In this document: one piece after another, positions 48,294 to 60,772 of the stretch | How positions within the stretch are numbered: the first letter of the stretch is position 1 | How the letters are laid out: each line of letters starts with the position of its first letter | Origin: Parasponia andersonii | Taxonomy: Eukaryota > Streptophyta > Magnoliopsida > Rosales > Cannabaceae | Direction: 5' to 3' | Length of the DNA stretch: 64,000 nt | Assembly: GCA_002914805.1 (NCBI GenBank) | Contig: JXTB01000483.1 | Span: 143,639-207,638 of the forward strand | Position numbers and translations under genes: made by a program | Notes under the pieces: model-generated | Told to the model about the DNA's origin: nothing | What the model saw: the letters and a program-made list of their open reading frames with translations, nothing else | Databases searched by the model: none

Positions 48294-48480
48294 TTCAATA
48301 GGTATTTCTTTTACCTATAGATAGTTATTTTTTTTAGGCGTTGGATCACTATCTAATGATGATCCAATAGATATAATGAAGTAAAAGAAAAGACGTGCAT
48401 TATTAATGCTCTTTCTCTCTTATTTTTTACAATAAAAAAATGTGCGTACTAAATTTTTATTAACCAAATTGATACCTATA
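48294..48480. repeat. MITE-like element, second copy
   Basis: Shares ordered blocks with 38800-38985 (ttacctatagatag end, gcgttggatcactatctaat, aaaaaatgtgcgtact, atacctata end). It lies directly after the AT microsatellite. Confidence 0.5.
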
Positions 48481-49391
48481 TATAAATAAAAAAAAATTAT
48501 CAAGTGCCACGTAAAAATATATATATATATATATTTAAGATAGTATAAAGGTGAAACATCCCAAAGGCGGTCCCTTTCTAAATTTTGATTAAAATGCAAT
48601 ACAACCCCTCGATATAAATTTAAATATGTAAAGATCGAAAGAATCACAGAATCACAGACAATGCAATGGGCAAACAAGACAACATAAGCATTTAGATAGT
48701 AAAAAAAAAAACTCAACAATAATGACAGACCAATTACTGGAGAAAGGTGGGAAACTACTGGGATTTATTAAAGGATTTGAAAGAATAAAAAATAAATAAA
48801 TAAGACAGAAAGAGAAGCTTTAATAGCAGAGGCATTATGGTTGAAGAGATGGAAAAATATAACTAAACTTTTGAGCCAAAGCATTTGTGCTCACAGTATC
48901 AACCAGAGATGGACAGAAGAGAGGTAGCAGCGCCGAGCAGAGATCGCCAAAGGAAAAGTGGCAGCATCGAGCAGAGATTGCTACAAGGGAGGAGAGGTTG
49001 GCGAGAGAGATTGATCCATTTGAGCTACTGGTGAGAAATAGTGCACCAGAGAGAGATAGGACAAAAAAGGAGAAAGTAACCCTTTTTTAGGTATCTGTAA
49101 AGAATAGAATCCTTACTCAATAGATCTGGTTCAGTAAGTGAACAGTTGAATAGAAGTTAATAAGGAATTATGATTCTGAGTTTAAAGTGCAAACCAAACA
49201 TTGGAATGGCCCTGTGCTGGAATGACTTTTCCATTCCAAAGTCCATTCGAATGAACTAAACATGCCAGCCCTGAGTCTTTCTACAAGGATATGATAAGGA
49301 GAGAGAAACAAATAATGAGTACGGCACGTGCGTCCCTTTCACTAGTAATTTTTTAACATTTGGTGAATTTCTTTCCAAAATTAGGCTCTCA

Positions 49392-49393
<2 letters not shown>

Positions 49394-49427
<34 letters not shown>
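49394..49427. repeat. (ATT)n microsatellite
   Basis: An uninterrupted ATT trinucleotide run. Confidence 0.95.
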
Positions 49428-49542
49428 GCGTGCCAATTGACTCTATGAAATATTGAAATCAAAATTAAAATATCACATCCCCCAAACCCAAATAGCAAAT
49501 TTAGGTATATTTTTTTCTTAACCCACCGCCAAATACTAGTGG

Positions 49543-49593
49543 CTGGAACTGGAACTGAAACTGAAACTGAAACTGAAACTGAAACTGAAACTT
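49543..49593. repeat. (GAAACT)n hexamer repeat upstream of the orphan gene
   Basis: Two ggaact units are followed by about six gaaact units. It lies some 170 bases before the ATG at 49764, so it may be in the promoter or leader. Confidence 0.9.
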
Positions 49594-49763
49594 CTCACCG
49601 TACAGCTATTTTCAGTTTTCACTGCTCTTTAATTCTTGAGAGAGAGAAACAAACTCTAGAGAGAGAAAGAGTCAGCGAACCGAACACGCCAATTTTTTTT
49701 CTTTTTCTTTTATGTTTTTGGTTGGTAACAGAAAGAAACAGAGGGTTGTGAGAGAAACAAACA

Positions 49764-50576
49764 ATGGAAGCTTCTTCGAGTCCTGATGAGATCACAGCAG
49801 CCATTGCTCTACTCGGTCTTTCTTCCTCCTCTACCTCTCCTCCAAGGTCCATACAATTCTCATTCCCCTTTCAATCACGTACGTATATATTTACACTCAC
49901 TCACTCACACACACACACATATATATATATATATACATATAACTCGTACTCTCTCTTCGTTCCGCAGTGAGTTTGGGAACGCAAAATCAGGCGAAGGGGC
50001 AAACCAGAGCAAGAATTCACGCCGAATAGGCTTGGTGTTTGGCAATTCCAAAAACAAGCCCAAGGTTATAGCATTCTCCATTTTCTCTCTTTCTTAATTT
50101 TTTTCTTCTAATTTTCAAATTTACGCAGAGATATTCTTGAACCTGCCTCTAAATTCTTGCATTTGGATCAGGATATTGTTGATTGATTAGAAAATTTCTG
50201 TATTTATTTTATTTTTTTTTTGGTGGCCACCATAAAGAGGTGGAGAGTCAAACAACGGAGGCCTCTGAATCAAGAAACTGCTGATGAAGCTCCGAAGGTG
50301 GGTGAAAAGACGGAGTCGGACAAAGCAGGGCTCAAGATTCGGGGAGAAGAAGCCGCGAAATCGAAAGGAATAACGGAAGCTGAGAAGGTCGGGGAGAAGT
50401 ACAAGCTTCTTTATGAGATTGAAAGCATGGCTCGGGTGGCTGATGAAGCCAATTTTCGTCGCGAAAGGGAGAAAGCCATGGAGGAGTTGCGTCAGTCTCA
50501 GACCGAATGCGAGCGCCTTCGTCGAGAGCACCAATCTAGTCTCCACGAGAAGGACAAGTCAAGTCTCAGTTCTTAA
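49764..50576 (+). CDS. orphan small coiled-coil protein, 3 exons, function unknown
   Basis: Exons 49764-49846, 49968-50064 and 50238-50576 join in phase with GT-AG introns, giving 172 aa. The start MEASSSPDEITAAIALLGLS is followed by a Ser-rich patch. A basic stretch (NKPKRWRVKQRRP at about residues 56-68) could be a nuclear localisation signal. The last 100 residues are highly charged (Glu, Lys, Arg) with heptad-like spacing (EKYKLLYEIESMARVADEAN, then REREKAMEELRQ), suggesting a coiled coil. I do not recognise the family. The third-exon acceptor (cataaag) follows a T-rich tract but is not a strong site. The upstream leader is rich in gagagaga. The model needs transcript support. Confidence 0.55.
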
Positions 50577-51685
50577 AGCAGGAATGAAACTGTGAGAGAG
50601 AGTAGTGATCAGGCAGATTTCAAAAGGGTACAGATTTTTTCCTTTATTTATTTTATTTTTTTTGGTTTTTGGGTTTTGTTTCTTGAATTTTTATTTTATA
50701 TTTTTTTTTTTTTTGATTGAATCACTTTGTTGAATGGTTTAGCCTAGTTGGATTTGAATAATGAAATGAAGAAAACGGCGAAATTATTTTGTGCTGATTG
50801 ACACAAAAAAATAAGAATAAGAAAGAAAAAGTTGGTACGTTTATTTGAGTTTGTGACAACTTGCAACCAAAGATTAAGGACTAACAGAGGAGAAGAGCCA
50901 CGTGAGAGTCAGAGGCGAGCAATTGTGAATTTTACCTTTCATGTAAACACGTAAATTTTTACGAAACTTATCTCTGCCTCTTCCAAACCTAAATTTATAA
51001 AACTTGGAGTGTATGTGTAAATTTTGAGTTAGGCTCTTCCTTTGATTTAAGAATATGTGAGTTTTGACTCCGCTATGTAAAATTATTGGCCCCGCGCTTG
51101 GACTAACCCGTCACTTTATGGTTTTTTCTTAGTACCTTGCTTAGAATCATAATCTTTTTGAGCTCATTTTTGTTTAACAAAATTTTGACTTATGTAACTA
51201 GGACACGCTAAATAGTTAGTGATAATATATTGAAGGAGATGGACACATATGAGGAATCTAGCCCCATGTGAATCTTACACTGAGGTCCGTCAAATTTTAT
51301 TTTATTTTATTTTTGTAGCAATTTGTAAGTCTAAAGACGATAATATTATTTTACACTATGTTTGGTAGGAGTGAGAAGAATAGGAAGAGTAGAGAGCTAA
51401 GGAAGGAAGAAAGGAAAAGGGGAAGATGAAAAAAAAGGAGAAAAGAAGGTCAATCTTTTTAAATTATTTTATAATAAGGATAGAGAATAAGATAAAGGAA
51501 GATTATTTATTTATAGAATTACTTATTATTCATTTCATCATTTTTTTTAAAAAAAATTAAAGAATAACAATTTTGTCACGTAAAAAGAATAAAAAAGATA
51601 TTGAAGAAGACAATTCAAAATGATGGACAGGATGGCCAGCTCATCTGTCTATTTCTTATATATCTCCTTTTTTAAAAAAAAAAAA
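50577..51685. other. intergenic region, no gene seen
   Basis: AT-rich with a purine-rich stretch at 51360-51450; no coding signal, element or RNA gene was recognised. Confidence 0.5.
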
Positions 51686-51687
51686 AA

Positions 51688-51825
51688 TGAGACTTAACTA
51701 ATGATCACTACTTATTACAAATTTAAATGAAAATAACACACAAACACTCTACCAATGTTTGAATTCCTGACCTCTCCAAACTCACACACACATCCCTCAA
51801 GTTTTGAACCAACTGAGCTAGCTCC
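51688..51825 (-). mobile_element. full-length tRNA-derived SINE
   Basis: On the minus strand it starts ggagctagctcagttgg, holding a perfect tRNA-type A box TAGCTCAGTTGG (51809-51820), and has a box-B-like ggaattcaaac at 51757-51767, about 45 bases on, the spacing of a Pol III internal promoter. The 3' half (from about 51755 down) matches the insert at 21999-22111. The tail is a mixed T-then-A run at 51673-51687. No target duplication could be assigned. The family is probably one of the plant tRNA SINEs but was not named. Confidence 0.8.
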
Positions 51826-51839
51826 AGTTGACAACTTCT

Positions 51840-52605
51840 CCTGAGACTTAATCCCTTGTACCAGTTTGCCTATCCCTCCGCTCCTCTCCCTCTACTTATC
51901 TCCAGTAGAACATTTTTTCATTAGAGCATATATGAGATTAAACTATAGGAGAATATTTTTTTAATACTCCCTCCCACATTTTTTATTAAATTTGGATGTG
52001 AAACATAGATGAGAAACAAACAAAATTTGTAAAAAATAAAAATATATAAATAAAAAAAAATAGAAAGGACTATTATAGAAATAACAAATTATAAAGTAAA
52101 AAATTACAAAACTAAATAATTCGTAACTAATAAAAAGTCAACTAGGATTATGATGGCTTGGATAGCGGCCCTATACTTTGGACTGGACTACATGAGAACA
52201 AATAGTTTTCCTTGGAAACTGCTAGTTATGAAAATGGATGTACCTTGTTCAGTTTCGGTAACTTTGTTCAAGACTACAAAGTCCATTAAACTAGTTCTAA
52301 TATTTGAGCCTCAGCTTTGAAAATCTTCTGCACAGATACACATTTGTTCAAGCCATTTAACAGATAAAGCTGCGCCTATAAACTTGTTCATAACCAATGA
52401 CAGAGAAATATATTTATATTATTTAATGAACATGACAGCCAAAGCAACAGTCAATATTCTAGTCCCCGAAAATGTCTTGAATTACATTACAAAAACCGGT
52501 AAACAAATTCACGTAACCAATGACATTCCTCAGCACTAAAAACTAAAATCACCAACGTACTGAAAACTTTTATGTTGTCACTTTACACTTTTCACAACAT
52601 CATCT
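51840..52605. other. intergenic region 3' of CHLH, no gene seen
   Basis: AT-rich. The part next to 52605 is the CHLH 3' UTR, probably extending to about 52430. Confidence 0.5.
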
Positions 52606-55600
52606 CTACCGGTCGATTCCCTCAATTTTGTCCTCGACTTCTGAGTACAACTGCCTCAATTTTTCAATGTTCTCCACCGAAGTCTCCCAATAGCCGCGTC
52701 CATTGGCCTCCAAGAATGTCTGGACCATCTTCCTGAATGAGTTCGGGTTGGAGTTCATGAGCCTATTCAACATCTCCTCATCTTGGATGAAGGTAGTATT
52801 GGCCTCTTCATAAACCCAATTGTCAACTTGGCCAGAAGTAGCACTCCATCCAACTGTATTGGTAAGTCTCTTCTCAATCTCACGAACGCCTTCGTAACCA
52901 GTTGACATCATTCCTTCATACCACTTGGGGTTGAGCAGCTTGGTACGTGCATCAAGCCGTACGGTCTCAGCAAGTGTACGGACCTGCATTGAAGAAAGCT
53001 GATCAGATTTTGCAGAAGAAACCAGATAAATCAATGGTTCATGATCCAAATTCTGAGTGTTTGTAACTAGGACTGTAATTAGAATACTTGTTTGGATCCT
53101 TTAATCTTTAAACTTTAGATATCCTTATGGAAATGATGTCGTAGTAGAGTTGAAAACAGTGAAAAGGAAAACAAGAGTATAGTGTTTGACAAATTTTGAA
53201 AAACAGTGAAAACTTCTTTTCTGCATTAGATGGTAGAGAAAGTATGAAATATCACAGAGTGCAATTACCTGGATGTTATCAAAATGAATTTGATTTTAAA
53301 CAAGAAGAATGATAGAGTGGAAGTAGGAACAACTGGTGTAGGAATTCACCTGAGCATTGGCTGTGGTGGTATCAGCTATGTATGCACTTGGTTTCTTCCC
53401 ATCCTTCCTCAGGTTCTGAACCAGATTGGTGGGATCTGAGTCAAAGTAGTGACTGACATCAGTGAGTGAGATTTCAGAAGAGTCAAGGTTTTGGAAGGTT
53501 GCATCAGCTGTGCTCAACGCCATCTCAAAAACTTTTTTTTTCTCACTCATGCCTGCACCAGGGGCATCACAATCGAAAGCAAAAGATTTCCTGCTCAAAT
53601 ACATGTCCTGAAGTTGCTTTTCATCATTCCATGAAGAGTTTTCAACAGCAAGGTTTATGTTAGAAGAGTAGGATCCTGAGGCGTTTGAGAAGATCCGAGT
53701 TGCAGCTTCCCTCACCCCAATTCCAAGGGCTTCTGCCTGTTCTAGTGCGTGCTTTCTAACGAAGTTCATTTCGACTGGCTCATCTAGTTCAGCAACCATC
53801 TTCACTGCCCGATCAAGGAGATTCATCTGCAAAACAATTGATTTTTTGAATGAAAAATCATTAATAGTCAGTTTAAAAAGTAGAAAGGAAAAACGCTTTT
53901 GATATGCAAATAATCAGTAGCTCTTTGAAAACTTGGTGGAATTTGAATTCCCCCTTGTTTTAAAACACGTTTCAGCATTATTTGATAACGGAATGTGAGA
54001 TATATAACAGAACAGGTTAAAGATTGATACCTGATTGATAAAGAGATCCCTGAACACTCCTGAGCAGTTAACAACAACATCAATCCTAGGCCTTCCAAGC
54101 TCTTCAAGACTCACTGGTTCTACCCGGTTGACTCGGCCAAAAGTATCAGAAACTGGTCTAACGCCAATCATCCACAAAACCTGGGCCAATGACTCACCAT
54201 AAGTCTTTATATTGTCTGTGCCCCACAAAACAAGTGCAACCGTTTCGGGATAGTTTCCGCCATTGTCAATCTTCTGCCTCTCAACTAGCCTGTCCACGAC
54301 AATCTTTGCACTCTGCAAAGCAGCTGCTGTAGGAATGGACTGTGGGTCAAGTGCGTGAATGTTCTTCCCTGTTGGCAACACTTTCGGGTTTCTGATTGGG
54401 TCACCACCTGGCCCTGGCTCGACATATTTTCCCTCCAATGCTTGCTTCAAACTCCCCAACTCATTGTCTGCGACAACTAGCTTCAAACATTCTCCCAAGA
54501 ACTCAAATAGTCTTCTCAGCTTGTCCCTGTCAGCACGGTAAAATTTGGTGCTTGATAAGTAGTCAACCCAAGGTTCATTGATTCCAAAGCCAAGAATCGA
54601 GCTGAGTTTATCAGCTACATCAACGACTTGGCCCTTCTTATTTGTTGTACGCTCCACAAATGCAGAAATCGCTCCACGTGATGCTTCAGTGATTTGCCTA
54701 AGAAGCTCAACATCCTTCAGAATTCCTTTGTCACTTCCTCTGTAGACATCCTCTATGTCTCTTCCCACTGTCTGAGCTAATATAGATGGGAGTGACGTAA
54801 TTTCATCTTCAGGACGATCCAGCGCCGCAATGTTGACCAGGGTTGCCACTGCTTCCATGGCTGATGGAGGCTCACCAATGACATGAAGGCCACAAGGCAG
54901 AAGACGGGATTCGATCTCCATAATTTTGGAGTACACCTTCCCAACCACAAGATCTCGGTCCTTAACTGAGAGTTCTGCACTCTCATCAGGCAGTTCCACA
55001 TCCTTGTCAAGATTACATTGTTTGGCAGTGCTGATGATTGAGCTGACAATCTGTGGGCCACGACCGGTATCTTTAAGGGATTGGTATGAGGAGATGAGTT
55101 CACTTAATTGCTTCAGACCCTTGTAAAGCCCTGCATTTTCTGCTGGAGGGGTAAGGTAGCTGATGGTATTTGCGTAACTACGGCGTTTGGCTATGGTAGC
55201 TTCAGATGGGTTATTAGCAGCATAGTAATAGACATTGGGAATGTTCCCAATTAAACTGTCAGGATAACAGACATCACTCATCCCCACTTGCTTTCCAGGC
55301 ATGAATTCAAGTGAGCCATGAGTACCGAAATGAAGAACAGCATCAGCTTTGAAGATTTTTTCGACAAATGAGTAGTATGCTGCAAAGCCATGATGAGGAC
55401 TAGCTGATTTGGAGAACAGTAATCTCATAGGATCACCCTCGTAACCAAAAGTTGGCTGAACTCCAATGAAGACATTACCATACTGTTTTCCATATACCAA
55501 CAGATTCTCTCCATCAGAGTTCAAATTCCCTGGTGCCTTTCCCCAGTTCTCTTCCAGTAGAGTGGCATATGGAGTTAGTTTTTGATATTCGCGGACCCCC

Positions 55601-57939
55601 ATTTTGTAGGCGACATTCAGGTTTGGACTGCTGAATTGAGCCTCTTTGTCATGAATGACATCTTCAATTAAGGCTTCTGAAGTCTCTGGTAGGCCTTCAA
55701 CATTGTAACCGTCTTTTTGAAGGTCTTTGAGAACTGAGAAGATGGAGGCGAAGACATTAAGGTAGGCCGCAGTTCCAACATTTCCTTTGTCTGGAGGGAA
55801 ACTGAAGACAGTGATTGCTAGCTTCTTCTCTGCCTGCATCAGTGGATAGAAAAAGAAAATAAGTCACTTGGTGTTCAAGTGTGACTGCTAAATTGCAGAG
55901 AAATCGCAACACAAATCGACTGAAGCTTCAAATTGAAAGGCAGAAAAAGGTAAGGTAGCATGTCAACTAAGTGAACAACCAAGACTTAAGGACACTGAGA
56001 TACACTGAGAAAGTGAACATCTATAAGGTCTCTATGTAATAATTACTTGAATTAAGCATGACATCAAGGTTTTGATGTGTACATCTATCACAAGTAATGA
56101 TTGAAAAAGAAAGAAAAATATATGCCTCTTAAAAAAGAATGCTGCAAAAAATTAAAAAACATAAAATAAAATACCTTTGTCTTCCTTTTCAGTTCAGCCC
56201 ATCTGATTGCCCTGGTGCACAGTTGTTCTACCCTCTTGTGAAGAGCATGTGCCTTCCCTGAAACCATAAAAACATTATTCGTTAATCCTTAAAAATCATA
56301 ATTCTATAAGCAATGAAGAAACCTCAGTCTCAACTCAATTCTTATAATAAAGGCACTAAAAGGCTTTTCTTTTACAAACAGCCTACCTTTATCTTAAAAG
56401 TATCCCAGATATTTCCTTTTAAAAGTCACTATTAACTACTTGGTTAAGAGATTTTACGAAAAAACGAACTAAAGAAATGCAGATAAAAGAAAAGAAAATT
56501 TGAAAAGGAAAAGGGAGTCTTCACTTGCCTGTTCTAGGATCCCGGCCAGCGAAAACAATGGGCTCCATGCCTCCATCAAGTTCTGGAAGAGCCACTTGCA
56601 GTGCAACCTGAATTGGGTGCAGACCCAAAGTACTGTTAAGCCACTCTTCGGTTGTCTGAAACACCAAAGGCAATGCCACAATATAAGGAACATCAAGCTT
56701 CATAAGAGCCTCAACAGCCCGCGGATGATCCTGCCTTGCTGGCCCTCCAACAAGCGCGAAACCAGTGAGTGACACCACTGAGTTCACGAAAGGCCTCTTG
56801 CTAATCGGATCGATGAAAAACTTCTCAACTGGACCGGAAAAGTCAAGTCCACCAGAAAAAATTGGTATCACCTTAGCCCCTCTTGCCTCCAATTCCATGA
56901 TCACTGCCACATAGTGACCATCATCCCCAGTAACTATATGACTCCTCTGCAAAACCAACCCAATAACCGGTGCATTCGGACCCTTAACATTCTCACTAAC
57001 ATCCTTCCTGGCTCCACACCAATTCAAATACTCCTTCACATCACCATACATACAAGGAGCCAAAGGGTGCCAAATTCCACTGTCCAAGTACAAAACCGGG
57101 TCTGCATACTCAATCTTAGTCCCCTTGAGAGCTGGAACATAAGACCCAGAAATCATTTTCAAGAAATTCTGCAAGTTATCAGGGGACCCACCTAGCCAAA
57201 ATTGAAGACTAAGAATATAAAGCCTAGCATCCTGAGCTTTATCACTTGGCAAGTACTTCAAAACCTTAGGCAAAGTCCTCACAAGTTTCAACATACTATC
57301 TGCAAAACCAGCAGAAGACTGCTTCTTCTTCTTGAAGAGCTGGAAAAATGGGCTCTTGGACTGGCCCAACTGAGCCATACTGAAAGAGCCCAACTTGTTG
57401 AGCCTCATTACCTCAGGCATTGAAGGGAACACCAAGACTGCATCAAGTCTGTCCCTCTCTTTCTCCACAGCAGCCTTGACTTTTAAAGCAAGCTCCTCAA
57501 CAAATATCAAAGACCCAATAAAGACATTGGCATCCTCGAGGTCTTTACAGAAAGTTTTGTAAGTTGACTCATCTCTAAGCTCTTCGACCAAGTAACCAAC
57601 GACTTCAAAAGAAGCATACCTTTCGTTGTCGTTTAATGACTGGACAGCAGCAGTGAGAGCAGACTGGTACTGAGCCTCCAAAACGACATAGACTATTTTA
57701 ACAGTGGGGAGTCCCTGGTTGTTCTCTGGGACAATTCTTCGAACTTCTGGTGTGGTCTGAGTGAACAAGCCATTCCCAACTGCAGCACATTTCACTTTAA
57801 GGAAGGATTTTGAGGAGTTGGGTTGGTTGGTTTTCTTGGGAAGGAAAGAGTGAAGAAAGTAATGCTTTTGAGAAAGTGGTGAAAGGTGATCAACTTTTGA
57901 ACTTGATATAGTGAATGATGAAGATAGTAAAGAAGCCAT
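52606..57939 (-). CDS. CHLH: magnesium chelatase H subunit (CHLH/GUN5)
   Basis: Five exons on the minus strand: 57939-56529, 56257-56175, 55833-54031, 53826-53350, 52983-52606; total 1383 aa, against 1381 in Arabidopsis GUN5. Phases join throughout. The first 50 or so residues, rich in Ser and Lys with few acids ([20 protein letters not shown]), are a chloroplast transit peptide, ending near VKCAAVG. The rest is the BchH/CobN-type porphyrin-binding protein: an N-terminal domain followed by the long CobN-like body with [17 protein letters not shown] and [16 protein letters not shown]. It binds protoporphyrin IX and, with CHLI and CHLD, inserts Mg2+ at the first committed step of chlorophyll synthesis; it also takes part in plastid-to-nucleus signalling. 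Intron 1 is of GC-AG type. No break was seen. Confidence 0.97.
56258..56528 (-). other. GC-AG intron 1 of CHLH
   Basis: The donor reads acag|gcaagtga and the acceptor ggtttcag|ggaaggc. Only this join gives the family-typical [19 protein letters not shown]; read-through meets a stop within two codons. Confidence 0.88.
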
Positions 57940-58171
57940 GGCTAAAAAGAAAAACTCCTCTGTTTATAAAAGTGAGGAGGAGATGATAATTAGGGAGAGA
58001 GAAAGAGATACAGAATTAAGAGAGAGAGGGAGAGTTATAGAAGATGCTATGAATTGCTTTCTCTCTCCACTACTCTTGTTGTTTTCTTTTGCTTCTGCTT
58101 AAGTTTTGAGTATTCTTTCTTCTTATTGCTCTTCTTCTCTCTCTTTTATCTTTGCTTTGAGGTTTTGTAGT

Positions 58172-58177
58172 TTTATA
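58172..58177 (-). promoter_or_regulatory. TATA box of CHLH
   Basis: On the minus strand aacTATAAAac lies about 235 bases before the ATG. A start near 58140 would give a CT-rich leader of about 200 bases. A second TATA-like site near 57966 is too close to the ATG to be the main one. Confidence 0.4.
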
Positions 58178-58199
58178 GTTTGTGTGGAGGGAGGGAGAA

Positions 58200-58712
58200 G
58201 CAATGGCCACTTGGGTACAGGGAAGAAGGAACAGTTGGTTCATAATATGGTTTAGTGGTGGGAATTTGGGACACGCGGCGAAATGAGTCGTGGTGGAATT
58301 TAATGAATGTGAATGGAGTTAATTTTGAGGTGGAGTTTTCATTTTGGGGCCCTTTTTTTTAATTTTGATTGAGAAGAGAGAGAGAGAGAGAGGAAAACGG
58401 GGTATATGGAACAACTTATCTATCTGTTTGAGTCATTCTGATGGAGTTTCCTGAGTCCTGATTGGTCGAGTTGGATTTCAGAAAAGTGCCATTAGGGAGA
58501 GTGGATTGGTGATGACGAGAGAGAGAGAGAGAGAGATTTTTTTTGTCACTGCAGTGAAGGCTCCCTTTTTGCTTCTATAGATCCTAGTTTGAGTTTGTGT
58601 CCCTAAATGAAAAGAAAGTGATATTTTTTCTGTGGACTCCTATGGGACCAGGTATCATGGTCATCCGCCAAGTCCTCAGATGTCCAATGTCTTTTTTTTT
58701 TTAAAACCTAAT
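58200..58712. other. CHLH upstream region
   Basis: No gene was seen. GA runs at 58375-58392 and 58517-58534. Probably the promoter of the light-regulated CHLH gene; no G-box CACGTG was found. Confidence 0.4.
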
Positions 58713-59626
58713 TTGGCGTTTGGTTGTTAAACAAAAAAAAGGAAAAAAAAAATGAAAATCATAATAAGAATGGAACAAGAGTTGGAATAGAATAGAATAG
58801 AAAATAAAATTAATTGAGTTGTTCGGTTGACATATTGGAATCAGTGTCTGAATAAGAATGAATAGAGATTATTATGTTTGGTCTATTATGAAATAGAATG
58901 GAATTAACATTATATAGATAAAAATATCTTTATTATTAAAAAACTAGTACAAATGTTAAATTGGTACGAAAATAGATTGATTTATTTATTTATCTATATA
59001 TTTATATATTTTTTGTATTAGAAAATTTTTAAAAAAATAAAATAAAAATTTTAAAGACAGACTAATACATCAAATCGTATACAATGTAATGTGTTATATA
59101 GAATTTCAAAAAATAACACATCAAACCTTATACGGATTAATGTGTTATTTTCTGAAATCATTTACTTTAGGCTAATTAAAATAAGGATAATTAGGGCATT
59201 TAAATTCAGAAAAATAATGGAATACAAATTGATGTATTATTTTTTAAAATCATGTACTTTAAGCCAACTAAAATAAAGATAATAAGGATATTTAAAAGTC
59301 AGAGTAAGAATGAAATAGTCTTTCAGATCATTTAGTTAAGAAAAGATAATTCTACTGCTTGATGGATTTGCTTTTTCATTGGAATGATTTTTCCTATGTT
59401 GAAAATCTAAATCAAACAATAGAATGGATAATGATTAAGAATGCTCATTCCATTCCTTTGCCTATTCCTATAAACCAAACACCACTACTTAGAGGTGAGA
59501 AAGATAAATCCACTATTTGATAGATTTGCCTTTCTATAATTGAAAATCTAAATCAAATAATAGAATGGGTAATTCTCAAGAATGCTCGCTCCATTCCTTT
59601 GTCTATTCCTATAAACCAAATGTCAC
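58713..59626. mobile_element. MITE-like non-autonomous DNA transposon with internal duplications
   Basis: The left end ggcgtttggtt is matched in inverted form by aaccaaacacc at about 59472-59482. The 3' end is duplicated: aaaatctaaatcaaacaata through ctattcctataaaccaaa at about 59400-59478 recurs at 59540-59620. A further internal tandem duplication, with unit about 105 bases, is at 59108-59310. A target duplication could not be fixed. Superfamily open (Harbinger- or hAT-like). Confidence 0.55.
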
Positions 59627-60251
59627 CACGGAATAATAATGTACAAGTAAAATGGGGAAAATGCAGTTAAAAAATGGATTATAAAATATAAATGGAGATT
59701 TGTGGTAGAGTATAAAAAACAAGGAGCTCCATTGGTAGTTTTCATAATATAATAACTAATATTTTCTAAAAGCATATTAATGATAGATATTCTGGTCTTA
59801 GATATTGTCACTCACTTTGATATTTCTTCTCTTAAATTCTCGTAAGTTAGAGATATTCTATTCTAGAGAAATTTTAGATACTTTTGTATGTTTCTCTTAA
59901 CTCTAAAACAAATTATGGAATCACATTAGCCACACGGTATATCCGTGTAGGATATTACACTGGTATATCACTAGACTCTGATACCCTTTTTAACCTTTTT
60001 CTTACCTGCAGTTAATTGGCTAATGTTGAAGTTGGAACTCGAAATAATTAGAAAAGGAATTTGAGACATCTACTTCAAGGATTTAAAATTTACTTTTAGA
60101 TTAAAAAAGTCCCAACTCTGAGGTATTCCGTTCAAGACGAGCAAATTTTGGAGTGTTCAGTTGGAGACGAGTAATTCCATGTTATAGCTTATCACTAGTG
60201 ATTAGCCTAAAAATGGGCTTTGGGCCTAATTTAGCCTAAAAATGAGCTTGG

Positions 60252-60772
60252 TCCAATTTAAGTAAATATCTTTTTGTCAAATATTATAGTAAAATATCCA
60301 ATATATATATTTATATATCAAATATAAAATTTTATATACCAAGTACAAAAAATTATATACCCAGTACGTTTCAGTACAGTAACTGAAATTGGTGGATATT
60401 TATCTACCAAGTGTAAAATTATATATATCTAGATATTTAGGTATAAAATTTAAAACATGAATATTTACTTAATCAAAACAGGGCTTATAAAAATATGACT
60501 AAATTTTGAATCCAATTTAAATAAATATTCTTTTGTCAAATGTTATAACAAAATGTCCGATATATATGTTTATATACTAAGTGTAAAATTTCATATACCA
60601 AATACAAAAAAATATATACCTAATACATTTTAGTACAAAAAAAGAAAATAATAGATAAATATATCTACTGAATATAAATATATATATATATATATATTTA
60701 AACATTTAATTATAAAATTTAAAAAATAAATATCCACTTAATAAAATTTAAAATATTGATCGTCCACTTAAA
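60252..60772. repeat. diverged tandem duplication, unit about 259 bp
   Basis: Both copies start tccaattta (60252 and 60511) and run through tctttttgtcaaat, ataccaa-tacaaaaaa and tatatac in the same order. Identity looks near 80 percent by eye. Non-coding, extremely AT-rich. Confidence 0.8.

Larger units (their letters stand above)
44160..49540. other. long AT-rich intergenic region with transposon remnants
   Basis: No gene was recognised in over 5 kb. Contents noted: a GC-rich hAT-like remnant (46030-46265), a MITE-like start (46376), a MITE-like copy (48294-48480), microsatellites, and an open frame at 48887-49090 without recognisable similarity. Confidence 0.5.

Noticed and set aside
48887-49090. 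67-codon open frame (+) with repeated gagcagagat text
   Set aside because: Internal repeats of about 28 bases and neighbouring transposon-like ends suggest a non-coding element.
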